From positions 1 to 64,000 of the forward strand of contig NZ_OY288118.1 in assembly GCF_958439165.1 (NCBI RefSeq): a stretch of 64,000 nt of DNA, written 5' to 3'. The first letter of the stretch is position 1. Each line of letters begins with the position of its first letter. Below are positions 8,804-16,097 of the stretch, one piece after another. Source of the stretch: an uncultured Hydrogenophaga sp. (lineage in GTDB: Bacteria > Pseudomonadota > Gammaproteobacteria > Burkholderiales > Burkholderiaceae_C). The translations under genes and the position numbers were made by a program. The notes below the pieces were generated by a model. That model made no database searches, had not been told where the DNA came from, and was given only the letters and a program-made list of their open reading frames with translations.

Positions 8804-9633
8804 CACTCGATCAGGTGCTGCGCCAGCTGACCGCGGAAGGCCTCGACCGGCTGGATGCCCAGATGCTGCTCCTGCTGGCCATCGGACATGACCCGCACGA
8901 TCGGGCCTGGCTCACCGCCCGCGGCGACCAGCCGCTGTCACCCGAGGCTGCCATGGCTCTGGCCAGGCTGTCGGAACGGCGTCGGGCAGGTGAACCGATG
9001 GCGTACCTGCGTGGCGAGCAGGAGTTCTTCGGACTGGCGTTGCGGGTCGATGCGCGTGTGCTGGTGCCCAGGCCCGACACCGAAACCCTGGTCGAGTGGG
9101 CGCTGCAACTCGCGCCTGAGCTGCCCGCGCAGGCGCGGGTGGCCGACCTCGGAACCGGCAGCGGGGCCATCGCCCTGGCCCTGCGCAGCCGTCAGCCCGC
9201 CTGGGACATCACCGCCACCGACGCCAGCGCCGATGCCCTGGCCGTGGCTCGGGACAACGCCGAGCGCCTCGCTCTGCCCCTTCGCTTCTGCAGGGGCGCC
9301 TGGCTCGAAGCCTTGCCGGGCGAGCGATTCGACCTGCTGGTGAGCAACCCACCCTACATCGCCGATGGCGATCCGCATCTCCTCGCGCTGGGCCACGAAC
9401 CGGGCTCGGCCCTGACCTCGGGCGTCGACGGCCTGGACGACATCCGTACACTGGTGGCTCAGGCCTCGACCGCGCTGGCGCCCGGCGGCTGGCTGCTGCT
9501 GGAGCATGGGCACGACCAGGCCGCCGCCGTTCAGGCCTTGCTCTCGCGGGCAGGGTTCGAGAAAGTCGCCAGCCGCCAGGACCTGGCCGGCATTGACCGC
9601 TGCACCGGCGGCCGACGCCCCGCAGGACGATAA
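8800..9633 (+). CDS. prmC: PrmC, release factor glutamine N5-methyltransferase
   Basis: 277 residues; uses SAM to methylate the GGQ glutamine of RF1 and RF2. It has an N-terminal helical substrate-binding domain with PMAYLRGEQEFFG (66-78) and VLVPRPDTETLVE (87-99), the SAM site DLGTGSG (116-122) and the catalytic NPPY (183-186). The length matches the family. It overlaps prfA by 4 bases (ATGA), and grxD follows after 50 bases. Confidence 0.96.
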   Translation: MTLDQVLRQLTAEGLDRLDAQMLLLLAIGHDPHDRAWLTARGDQPLSPEAAMALARLSERRRAGEPMAYLRGEQEFFGLALRVDARVLVPRPDTETLVEWALQLAPELPAQARVADLGTGSGAIALALRSRQPAWDITATDASADALAVARDNAERLALPLRFCRGAWLEALPGERFDLLVSNPPYIADGDPHLLALGHEPGSALTSGVDGLDDIRTLVAQASTALAPGGWLLLEHGHDQAAAVQALLSRAGFEKVASRQDLAGIDRCTGGRRPAGR

Positions 9634-9683
9634 TCACGTTCCACCACGGGCCGCAGCAGCCCATTCCGGAAGGACCCGACACC

Positions 9684-10007
9684 ATGAGCGACACCCAGAC
9701 CCGCATCGACCAACTGGTCAAATCGAACCCCATCGTGCTCTTCATGAAGGGCAATGCCAGTTTCCCCATGTGCGGCTTTTCCGGCCGTGCCATCCAGATC
9801 CTCAAGGCCTGCGGCATCGACCCCAAGACGGTGACCACGGTCAACGTGCTGGAAGACGAGGAGATCCGCCAGGGCATCAAGGAATACAGCAACTGGCCGA
9901 CCATCCCCCAGCTCTACGTCAAGGGCGAGTTCGTCGGCGGCTCGGACATCATGATGGAGATGTACCAGTCCGGCGAGCTGGCGCAGGTGCTGGGCCCGCA
10001 GGCCTGA
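9684..10007 (+). CDS. grxD: Monothiol glutaredoxin (Grx4/GrxD)
   Basis: 107 residues with the single-cysteine active site CGFS (in FPMCGFSG, near 29-34). Such glutaredoxins carry a [2Fe-2S] cluster with glutathione, partner BolA proteins and deliver clusters to target proteins. The WPTIPQLYVKGEFVGGSDI stretch is the glutathione-binding part. A good ribosome site GGAAGGA lies about 9 bases before the ATG. The window also holds a BolA-type gene (ibaG at 50.0 kb), a known type of partner. The gene is followed by a strong intrinsic terminator, so the prmC-grxD transcript ends here. Confidence 0.96.
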   Translation: MSDTQTRIDQLVKSNPIVLFMKGNASFPMCGFSGRAIQILKACGIDPKTVTTVNVLEDEEIRQGIKEYSNWPTIPQLYVKGEFVGGSDIMMEMYQSGELAQVLGPQA

Positions 10008-10027
10008 GCCGCACCGCCCTCCGCCAG

Positions 10028-10050
10028 AGCCACCTTCGGGTGGCTTTTTT
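10028..10050 (+). terminator. Rho-independent terminator after grxD
   Basis: A 7-bp stem AGCCACC / GGTGGCT closed by a TTCG tetraloop is followed at once by a run of six T. This is a textbook intrinsic terminator, 20 bases after the grxD stop. It separates the hemA-prfA-prmC-grxD run from the AAA ATPase gene. Confidence 0.93.
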
Positions 10051-10118
10051 GTGCGCCGACGGAAGCAGTGCACCGGATTGGCGCAGGTCAAGCGGTGTTT
10101 TCTCCGGTTTTTCCGGCG

Positions 10119-10147
10119 TTGAGCATGGGCACGCCTTGTGCTTGAAT
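10119..10147 (+). promoter_or_regulatory. Candidate sigma-70 promoter of the AAA ATPase gene
   Basis: TTGAGC (10119-10124) and TTGAAT (10142-10147) are spaced by exactly 17 bases, each matching the consensus at 4 of 6 positions. They lie after the grxD terminator and 33 bases before the ATPase start, where a promoter is needed. The match is modest, so this is a suggestion. Confidence 0.35.
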
Positions 10148-10180
10148 GAAACGCAGGACGTTGACCACAAGGAGATCCCC

Positions 10181-11188
10181 ATGAGCAGCTCACGCAGCCT
10201 GGTGACTTCGACCCCTCGGGGTCTTCCGATCGCGCGCATGCGCCGTGTGTTCGAGTCCGCGCAGGTCGAGCGCCGGCTCACCAAGTTGCTGGCCAGCGGC
10301 AACGAACGCGAATACGAGAGTCTCAAGAACACCTGGCAGCGCATGCTGGAACGCGGACCTGACCGGTTTGCGGTCAAGCCCGCCGGCGTGCCGGACATGG
10401 CCCCCCTGTACGACCAGCTGCCCAACTTCGGCGAGGTGCTCGACGACGTGAAGCGCCACGTCGCCCTGGCCCAGGACAGCCAGGACACGCTGGAGGTCAC
10501 GCCCATGCTGCTGCTGGGGCCGCCCGGGGTGGGCAAGACCCACTTCGCGCGCCAGATCGCCGATCTCCTCGGAACCGGCATGACCCTGGTGCCCATGAGC
10601 AGCATGACTGCCGGCTGGCTGCTTTCGGGCTCTTCGTCCCAGTGGAAGGGCGCCAAACCGGGCAAGGTCTTCGAGGCGCTGGTGGACGGTGAATACGCCA
10701 ATCCGGTGATCGTGGTCGACGAGATCGACAAGGCCAGTGCCGACGCACAGTACGACCCGCTGGGCGCGCTGTACAGCTTGCTGGAGCACGACACGGCGCA
10801 GCACTTCATCGACGAGTTCGCCGAGGTGCCCATCGACGCCAGCCAGGTGATCTGGGTCACCACCGCCAACGACGAGCGCAGCATCCCCGAGCCGATCCTC
10901 AACCGGATGAACGTCTACGAAATCGCGCCGCCCACGCACGAGGCGGCCAGGCGCATTGCAGAACATCTGTACCGGGGCATCCTGAGCGAACACGACTGGG
11001 GTCTGCGGTTCGACCCCGAACCGGCGAGCGACGTGCTGGACGTGCTGGCGGCGATGGCACCGCGCGAGATGCGCCGGGCCCTGGTCACGGCCTTCGGCAA
11101 TGCTCGGCTGGATGGCCGCTACCGCATCGAGGCCGACGACCTGCCCCGCCCGGGCGGCAGCAAGGGTCGCATGGGTTTCCTGCAGTGA
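10181..11188 (+). CDS. AAA ATPase related to the Lon ATPase module, no protease domain
   Basis: 335 residues, start MSSSRSLVTS supported by a GGAG ribosome site 7 bases upstream. Walker A GPPGVGKT (113-120), Walker B VIVVDEID (176-183), sensor TTAN (227-230) and an arginine-finger region LNRMNVYEI (240-248) are present. The spacing and words such as PGKVFEAL, DEIDKAS and NRM resemble the AAA part of Lon. No serine-lysine protease domain follows: the protein ends at GRMGFLQ. The first 90 residues are a helical region without a recognised fold. It is probably a protein-remodelling ATPase, partner unknown. It is convergent with the lytic transglycosylase gene (12 bases between stops). Confidence 0.85.
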   Translation: MSSSRSLVTSTPRGLPIARMRRVFESAQVERRLTKLLASGNEREYESLKNTWQRMLERGPDRFAVKPAGVPDMAPLYDQLPNFGEVLDDVKRHVALAQDSQDTLEVTPMLLLGPPGVGKTHFARQIADLLGTGMTLVPMSSMTAGWLLSGSSSQWKGAKPGKVFEALVDGEYANPVIVVDEIDKASADAQYDPLGALYSLLEHDTAQHFIDEFAEVPIDASQVIWVTTANDERSIPEPILNRMNVYEIAPPTHEAARRIAEHLYRGILSEHDWGLRFDPEPASDVLDVLAAMAPREMRRALVTAFGNARLDGRYRIEADDLPRPGGSKGRMGFLQ

Positions 11189-11200
11189 ACGCCGCCCGGC

Positions 11201-11830
11201 TCAGGCGTCAGGGTGGGCCCACAGACGCCGGGACGCGTACACCGCATTGGGGTATTGCGGCTTGCCCCGGCTGCCGTTGTACCGGCCCAGCGCCATGAAA
11301 GTGTCGCCACGCTCGCGGTCCAGGTAGTGACGCAGGATGACGCAGCCAAAACGCAGGTTGGTCTGCATGTTGAAGAGCGCCGGCACATCGCCGTTGCCGA
11401 TCAGCCGGGCCCAGAACGGCATGATCTGCATGTAGCCCCGCGCGCCCACGCTGGAAATCGCGAACTTTCGAAAACCGCTCTCCACCTGGATCAGGCCCAG
11501 CACGGTGGTGGTGTCCAGCCCGGCTCGCTTGGTCTCGTACCAGACGGTCTGCAGGAATTCGATGCGGGTCTGGAAGTCCGGCTTGCGCCGTTTGAGCCGC
11601 TCGCTGGTGGCGCCGAGCCAGCGCAGGTAGGCCAGGCGTTTTTCGGTGTCGGTGAACTCGGGCACCGGCGGTGCCGTGTTGGCAATGGCAGCACTCAGGG
11701 CACCGCGCACCGAGTCGGCCAGGGGCTCCTCGATCTGTCCGCCCGCCAGCACTGCCGATGGCCAGACCGGCAGACCGCAGGCAGCCAGCGCCAGCAGGCC
11801 GTCGCGCCGCGTCCAGCCGTCCGGCCTCAT
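11201..11830 (-). CDS. Lytic transglycosylase (SLT family)
   Basis: 209 residues; cleaves the MurNAc-GlcNAc bond of peptidoglycan. The catalytic glutamate is E117 in LIQVESGFRKFAISSVGARG, followed by YMQIMPFW and the substrate-groove motif ALGRYNGSRGKPQYPNAV near 185-200, all typical of Slt70/MltE-like enzymes. The N-terminus TRRDGLLALAACGLPVWPS is a signal peptide carrying two arginines (R8, R9) before the hydrophobic stretch, so Tat export is possible although Sec export is not excluded. Its ATG overlaps the last four bases of proS, so it is probably translated by coupling to that gene. Confidence 0.9.
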   Translation of the reverse strand: MRPDGWTRRDGLLALAACGLPVWPSAVLAGGQIEEPLADSVRGALSAAIANTAPPVPEFTDTEKRLAYLRWLGATSERLKRRKPDFQTRIEFLQTVWYETKRAGLDTTTVLGLIQVESGFRKFAISSVGARGYMQIMPFWARLIGNGDVPALFNMQTNLRFGCVILRHYLDRERGDTFMALGRYNGSRGKPQYPNAVYASRRLWAHPDA

Positions 11831-13572
11831 GCGAGCGTCTTGCTCCTGAGCAGCGCAGCGATCTCGGCCACCGGCACCTGGGTGGCGGCCGCATCGCGGC
11901 GGTGCTGGTACTCGACCTGACCTGCCTTGATGCCGCGATCGCCGATGGTGACCCGGTGCGGCACGCCGATCAGCTCCCAGTCGGCGAACATGGCACCGGG
12001 CCGCTCTCCGCGGTCATCCAGGATCACGTCGATGCCGGCGGCCAGCAGCTCGCCATACAGCGCATCGGCAGCCGCCTTCACTTCCGGGCTGCGGTCCATG
12101 CCGATGGGACAGATCACCACGGTGAACGGGGCGATGGCGTCCGGCCAGATGATGCCGCGCTCGTCGTGGTTCTGCTCGATGGCAGCAGCCGGCAGGCGGG
12201 TGACACCGATGCCGTAGCAGCCCATCTCGAAAGGCGCCGGCTTGCCGTCCTCGCCCAGGAAGTTGGCGTTCATGGCGCGGCTGTACTTGGTGCCGAGGTA
12301 GAACACATGGCCCACCTCGATGCCGCGCTCGATGGCCAGCAGCCCCTTGCCGTCGGGGGACGGATCGCCCTCGACCACGTTGCGGATGTCGGCCACGCAG
12401 ACCGGCTCGGGCAGGTCACGGCCCCAGTTCACGCCGGTCAGGTGCACGTCCACCTCGTTGCCGCCGCAGATCCAGTCGGCCAGCACGGCCACCTCGCGGT
12501 CGACCACCAGCTCCACCGGCTGCTTCAGACCGATGGGTCCCAGATAACCCGGACGGCAGCCGAAGTGGGCCTCGATCTCGGGGATGGAGGCGAACCGGAA
12601 TCCTTTGTCCAGACCGGGCACCTTGCCCACCTTGACTTCGTTCATGTCGTGGTCGCCGCGCAGCAGCAGCAGCCAGACCTTGGAAGAGGCCACCTCGCCC
12701 TGCTCGTCCAGCTGGTCGGTGGCCAGCACCAGCGACTTCACCGTGCTGGCCAGCGGCACGCCCAGCAGCTCGGCCACATCGGCACAGGTGCTCTTGCCGG
12801 GGGTCGGCGTGCGGGTGAGCGGATTGGCCGGCGCCGGGCGCGGTCCGGCCGGGGCCAGGGCCTCGGCCTTCTCGATGTTGGCCGCGTAATCGCTCTGGGG
12901 GCAATAGACGATGGCGTCCTCGCCGGTGGCAGCGATCACCTGAAATTCTTCGCTCAGGTCTCCGCCGATGGCGCCGCTGTCGGCCGCCACCGCCCGGTAC
13001 TTCAGGCCGAACCGATCAAAGATGCGGCGGTAGGCCGATGCCATGACCTGGTAGCTGGCCTTGGCGCCCGCTTCATCCCGGTCGAAGCTGTAGGCGTCCT
13101 TCATGATGAACTCGCGCCCGCGCATCAGGCCGAAACGCGGTCGGCGCTCGTCCCGGAACTTGGTCTGGATCTGGTAGAGGTTCTTGGGCAGCTGCTTGTA
13201 GCTGCGCAGCTCCTGGCGGGCGATGTCGGTGATGACTTCCTCGCTGGTGGGCTGGATCACGAAGTCGCGGTCGTGCCGGTCCTTGATGCGCAGCAGCTCG
13301 GGGCCCATCTTGTCGAAGCGGCCGGTCTCCTGCCAGAGTTCGGCCGGCTGCACCACCGGCATGGTCAGCTCGACTGCGCCAGCGCGGTTCATCTCTTCCC
13401 GCACGATCCGCTCCACCTTCTGGATCACCCGCAGGCCCATCGGCATGTAGTTGTAGATGCCGGCGCCGAGCTTCTTGATCATGCCGGCACGGGTCATGAG
13501 ACGGTGGCTCACCACCTCGGCATCGGCCGGTGCTTCTTTGAGGGTGGAAATCAGGAACTGGGAAGCTTTCAT
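11827..13572 (-). CDS. proS: Prolyl-tRNA synthetase (bacterial type with editing domain)
   Basis: 581 residues; charges tRNA(Pro). The start MKASQFLISTLKEAPADAE is the conserved one. Class II motifs are visible: motif 2 KFRDERRPRFGLMRGREFIMKDAYSF starts near residue 138 and motif 3 GCYGIGVTRL lies near 440-450. Between them, at about 225-405, lies the INS editing domain (YbaK-like), which clears mischarged alanyl-tRNA(Pro). The length is standard for this type. A tRNA-Pro(CGG) gene lies elsewhere in the window at 19.1 kb. Divergent from rppH across 171 bp; the lytic transglycosylase gene overlaps the stop. Confidence 0.97.
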   Translation of the reverse strand: MKASQFLISTLKEAPADAEVVSHRLMTRAGMIKKLGAGIYNYMPMGLRVIQKVERIVREEMNRAGAVELTMPVVQPAELWQETGRFDKMGPELLRIKDRHDRDFVIQPTSEEVITDIARQELRSYKQLPKNLYQIQTKFRDERRPRFGLMRGREFIMKDAYSFDRDEAGAKASYQVMASAYRRIFDRFGLKYRAVAADSGAIGGDLSEEFQVIAATGEDAIVYCPQSDYAANIEKAEALAPAGPRPAPANPLTRTPTPGKSTCADVAELLGVPLASTVKSLVLATDQLDEQGEVASSKVWLLLLRGDHDMNEVKVGKVPGLDKGFRFASIPEIEAHFGCRPGYLGPIGLKQPVELVVDREVAVLADWICGGNEVDVHLTGVNWGRDLPEPVCVADIRNVVEGDPSPDGKGLLAIERGIEVGHVFYLGTKYSRAMNANFLGEDGKPAPFEMGCYGIGVTRLPAAAIEQNHDERGIIWPDAIAPFTVVICPIGMDRSPEVKAAADALYGELLAAGIDVILDDRGERPGAMFADWELIGVPHRVTIGDRGIKAGQVEYQHRRDAAATQVPVAEIAALLRSKTLA

Positions 13573-13695
13573 GGCGGCACGGTACCCAGGGCGGGCACGG
13601 AACGGTACGGTCGGCAAGGGTGAGAGGGGGACGGCCGCTTCGGGCTCCGCCTTCCACCGTTCAGGCACCTACGGGGGGCAGTACCCTACGCGCGC

Positions 13696-13712
13696 ATGCA
13701 TCGGGGATGCAT
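13696..13712. repeat. 7-bp inverted repeat upstream of rppH
   Basis: ATGCATC and GATGCAT face each other around GGG. The right arm runs into CATAAT (13710-13715), a fair -10 box 28 bases before the rppH start. The position would suit an operator, but a chance palindrome is possible. Confidence 0.4.
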
Positions 13713-13743
13713 AATGGCCGCAGTTCAAAATTCGAGGTTGATT

Positions 13744-14382
13744 ATGCTTGACAGAGAAGGCTTCAGGCCCAATGTCGGCATCATTCTGCTCAACCAGAGA
13801 AACCAGGTGTTCTGGGGCAAGCGCATCCGCTCCCACTCCTGGCAGTTTCCGCAAGGGGGCATCGACCGGGGTGAAACTCCGGAGCAGGCGATGTTCCGCG
13901 AACTGCACGAGGAGATCGGCCTGCGGCCGGAACACGTGGCCATCGTCGCCCGCACACGGGACTGGTTGCGCTATGAAGTGCCAGACCGCTTCATCCGCCG
14001 GGATGCTCGCGGTCACTACAAAGGCCAGAAACAGATCTGGTACCTGCTGCGCCTGGTGGCCCAGGACTGGAACCTGAACCTGCGCGCCACCGACCACCCC
14101 GAGTTCGACGCCTGGCGCTGGAACGACTACTGGGTCCCTCTGGACGTGGTGGTCGAATTCAAACGCGGCGTCTACGAGATGGCGCTCACCGAACTGGCCC
14201 GCTACCTCCCCCGCAACGACCAACGCAACCGTTTCCTTCGCGGCAACCGCCGGGTTCATGAAGACCACGGTGCGCACTCGGCTGGTGTGCAGCCCCCGGT
14301 CGGACTTGAACTGCCACCGGGCGCCAGCTTCGACCCGGACCCCCAATCGCCTGGACACCCGTCCCCCGGCCGGACCTCATGA
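13744..14382 (+). CDS. rppH: RNA pyrophosphohydrolase RppH (Nudix)
   Basis: 212 residues with the start MLDREGFRPNVGIILLN, preceded by GAGG at 13734-13737; a start at 13696 would add a non-conserved leader. It removes pyrophosphate from 5'-triphosphate mRNAs and so starts their decay. The Nudix box GGIDRGE...RELHEEIGL spans 38-60, and RIRSHSWQFPQ and YKGQKQIWYLL are RppH hallmarks. The last 45 or so residues, rich in proline, arginine and serine, extend beyond the roughly 165-residue core and look disordered. The stop overlaps the next gene by 4 bases (ATGA). Confidence 0.94.
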   Translation: MLDREGFRPNVGIILLNQRNQVFWGKRIRSHSWQFPQGGIDRGETPEQAMFRELHEEIGLRPEHVAIVARTRDWLRYEVPDRFIRRDARGHYKGQKQIWYLLRLVAQDWNLNLRATDHPEFDAWRWNDYWVPLDVVVEFKRGVYEMALTELARYLPRNDQRNRFLRGNRRVHEDHGAHSAGVQPPVGLELPPGASFDPDPQSPGHPSPGRTS

Positions 14383-14912
14383 CCACACCTCGCATCCGCT
14401 CCCTCCATCGCTTGTGTCTGCTGGCCGTTCTGGCGTTGCCGACGCATGCGGCACTGGCACAGCCGCGCGCTGACGAGGAAGAAAAGCCCTGGGAAGAGGC
14501 GCAGTGGGCTCCGCCGGCGAGCTTTCAGCTGGACAAGGTCCGCACCTTCCGGCTGGAGCAAACCACCACCATGGAGTTCGGTATAGAACCGTCGACACTG
14601 CAGGTGGGCGCCGATGGTGTCATCCGTTACGTGTTCGTCGCTCGCAGCGCCAGCGGCGCGCTGAATGTCCTGTACGAGGGCGTTCGATGCCAGACCGCCG
14701 AAACCCGCATTTACGCGCGCTGGGATCCGGCCTCGGGCTGGCGCCAGTCCACCGGCAACAGCGATGCCAGCTGGCAACCCTTGAACTTCCGCGGGAGCAC
14801 TCGTCGCCAGATGTTCATGGCGCGGGCCGGCCTGTGCGACGGACCGACTCCGAACAATCCTCCGGCACGCATGCTGGACGAGCTGGTGCGCGGCAAGCCC
14901 GAACTGCGCTGA
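14379..14912 (+). CDS. CNP1-like exported protein
   Basis: 177 residues. The first 27 or so (HRLCLLAVLALPTHAALAQ) form a Sec signal peptide with an ALA-Q cleavage site. The mature part begins with an acidic stretch RADEEEKPWEE and contains FGIEPSTLQVGADGVIRYVF, YEGVRCQTAETRIYARW and a C-terminal block, as in the CNP1-like family (first noted as a neisserial cryptic protein). Its function is unknown; a periplasmic location is expected. It overlaps rppH by 4 bases and converges with proB, sharing a palindrome at the two stop codons. Confidence 0.85.
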   Translation: MTTPRIRSLHRLCLLAVLALPTHAALAQPRADEEEKPWEEAQWAPPASFQLDKVRTFRLEQTTTMEFGIEPSTLQVGADGVIRYVFVARSASGALNVLYEGVRCQTAETRIYARWDPASGWRQSTGNSDASWQPLNFRGSTRRQMFMARAGLCDGPTPNNPPARMLDELVRGKPELR

Positions 14913-14942
14913 TCGGCAGCACCGGCCTGCGGATGCCGATCA
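14910..14942. repeat. Palindrome joining the stop codons of two convergent genes
   Basis: Perfect 9-base arms TGATCGGCA and TGCCGATCA flank a 15-base loop. The left arm begins with the TGA stop of the CNP1-like gene and the right arm ends with the complement of the proB TGA stop. In both transcripts a hairpin would start at the stop codon. There is no T-run, so this is not a classical intrinsic terminator, though it could protect 3' ends or help Rho-dependent termination from both sides. Confidence 0.6.
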
Positions 14943-16088
14943 GGCCCGGGAGAGCACCAGGTTGTCGCGGTGGATCATCTCGGGCTCGGCGGCGTAGCCC
15001 AGCAGGCGTTCGAAATCGGCCGACGCCTTGCGGCACAGCAAACGTGCTTCGGTACTGGCGTAGTTGGCCAGCCCACGGGCCACTTCTACTCCGCGCTGAT
15101 CGCGTACCGCGATGACGTCGCCCCGGGAAAAATCCCCTTCCACGGCGGTCATGCCGATGGGCAGCAGGCTCTTGCCTTCACCCACGATCTTCTCCACCGC
15201 ACCCTCGTCGACCACCACGGCTCCCCGCAGCTGCAGGTGGTCGGACATCCAGCGCTTGCGGGCCTGGTGCTTGGCGGTCTGGGCCACCAGGCAGGTACCG
15301 ATGGCCTCACCGCCGGCCAGCCGCATCAGGACATCGGGCTCACGGCCCCAGGCAATTACGGTGGAGGCACCGGAGCCGGCAGCCCTCTTGGCGGCCAGGA
15401 TCTTGGTGATCATGCCGCCCTTGCCGATACCGCTGCCCGCACCACCCGCCATGGTCTCCAGGGCCGGATCGCCAGCCCGCGCCACATGCACGAACTCGGC
15501 TGCTGGGTCCCGGCGGGGATCCGCGGTGTAGAGGCCTTTCTGATCGGTCAGGATGATCAGTGCATCGGCCTCGACCAGGTTGGCCACCAGCGCCCCCAAG
15601 GTGTCGTTGTCGCCGAACTTGATCTCGTCGTTGACCACCGTGTCGTTCTCGTTGATCACCGGCACCACCTGCAACTGCAGGAGGGTGAGCAAGGTTGAAC
15701 GGGCATTCAGGTACCGCTCGCGATCGGCCAGATCGGCATGGGTCAGCAGAACCTGCGCACTGCCGACACCACAGGCACGCAGCTGGGTCTCGTACATCTG
15801 CACGAGTCCCATCTGGCCGACAGCCGCAGCGGCCTGCAGTTCGTTGATTTCCTTCGGACGGGTGCTCCAGCCCAGGCGCTTCATGCCTTCGGCCACTGCA
15901 CCGCTGCTCACCATGATCAACTCCCGGCCTTCCTGGACCAGGGTGGCGAGTTGCCGGCTCCACTGACTGATGGCGACTTCGTCCAGCCCTCGACCTTCGT
16001 TGGTCACCAGACTGGAGCCGACCTTGACGACGATGCGGCGCGCATGGCGCAGCACCGAGGGGTTGTGTTCGAGGGCAGGTTCGGTCAT
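14940..16088 (-). CDS. proB: Glutamate 5-kinase with PUA domain
   Basis: 382 residues; phosphorylates glutamate, the first step of proline synthesis. The amino-acid kinase part has VVKVGSSLVTNEGRGLD (21-37), MVSSGAVAEGMKRLG, the substrate-binding NENDTVVNDEIKFGDND and GSGIGKGGMITKILAAK; the C-terminal PUA domain covers about 285-375. The length fits the PUA-containing form, feedback-inhibited by proline in E. coli. It lies 9 bases after obgE, an order (rplU-rpmA-obgE-proB) common in betaproteobacteria. Confidence 0.97.
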   Translation of the reverse strand: MTEPALEHNPSVLRHARRIVVKVGSSLVTNEGRGLDEVAISQWSRQLATLVQEGRELIMVSSGAVAEGMKRLGWSTRPKEINELQAAAAVGQMGLVQMYETQLRACGVGSAQVLLTHADLADRERYLNARSTLLTLLQLQVVPVINENDTVVNDEIKFGDNDTLGALVANLVEADALIILTDQKGLYTADPRRDPAAEFVHVARAGDPALETMAGGAGSGIGKGGMITKILAAKRAAGSGASTVIAWGREPDVLMRLAGGEAIGTCLVAQTAKHQARKRWMSDHLQLRGAVVVDEGAVEKIVGEGKSLLPIGMTAVEGDFSRGDVIAVRDQRGVEVARGLANYASTEARLLCRKASADFERLLGYAAEPEMIHRDNLVLSRA

Positions 16089-16097
16089 CGGGAGCTG

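Noticed and set aside
9506..10180. Upstream extension of the AAA ATPase frame through prmC and grxD
   Set aside because: It would read across two genes in another frame and over the grxD terminator; the GGAG-supported ATG at 10181 is better.
13669..14358. Open frame on minus opposite rppH
   Set aside because: Rppase motifs on plus are complete; the minus frame has no domain and overlaps the whole gene.
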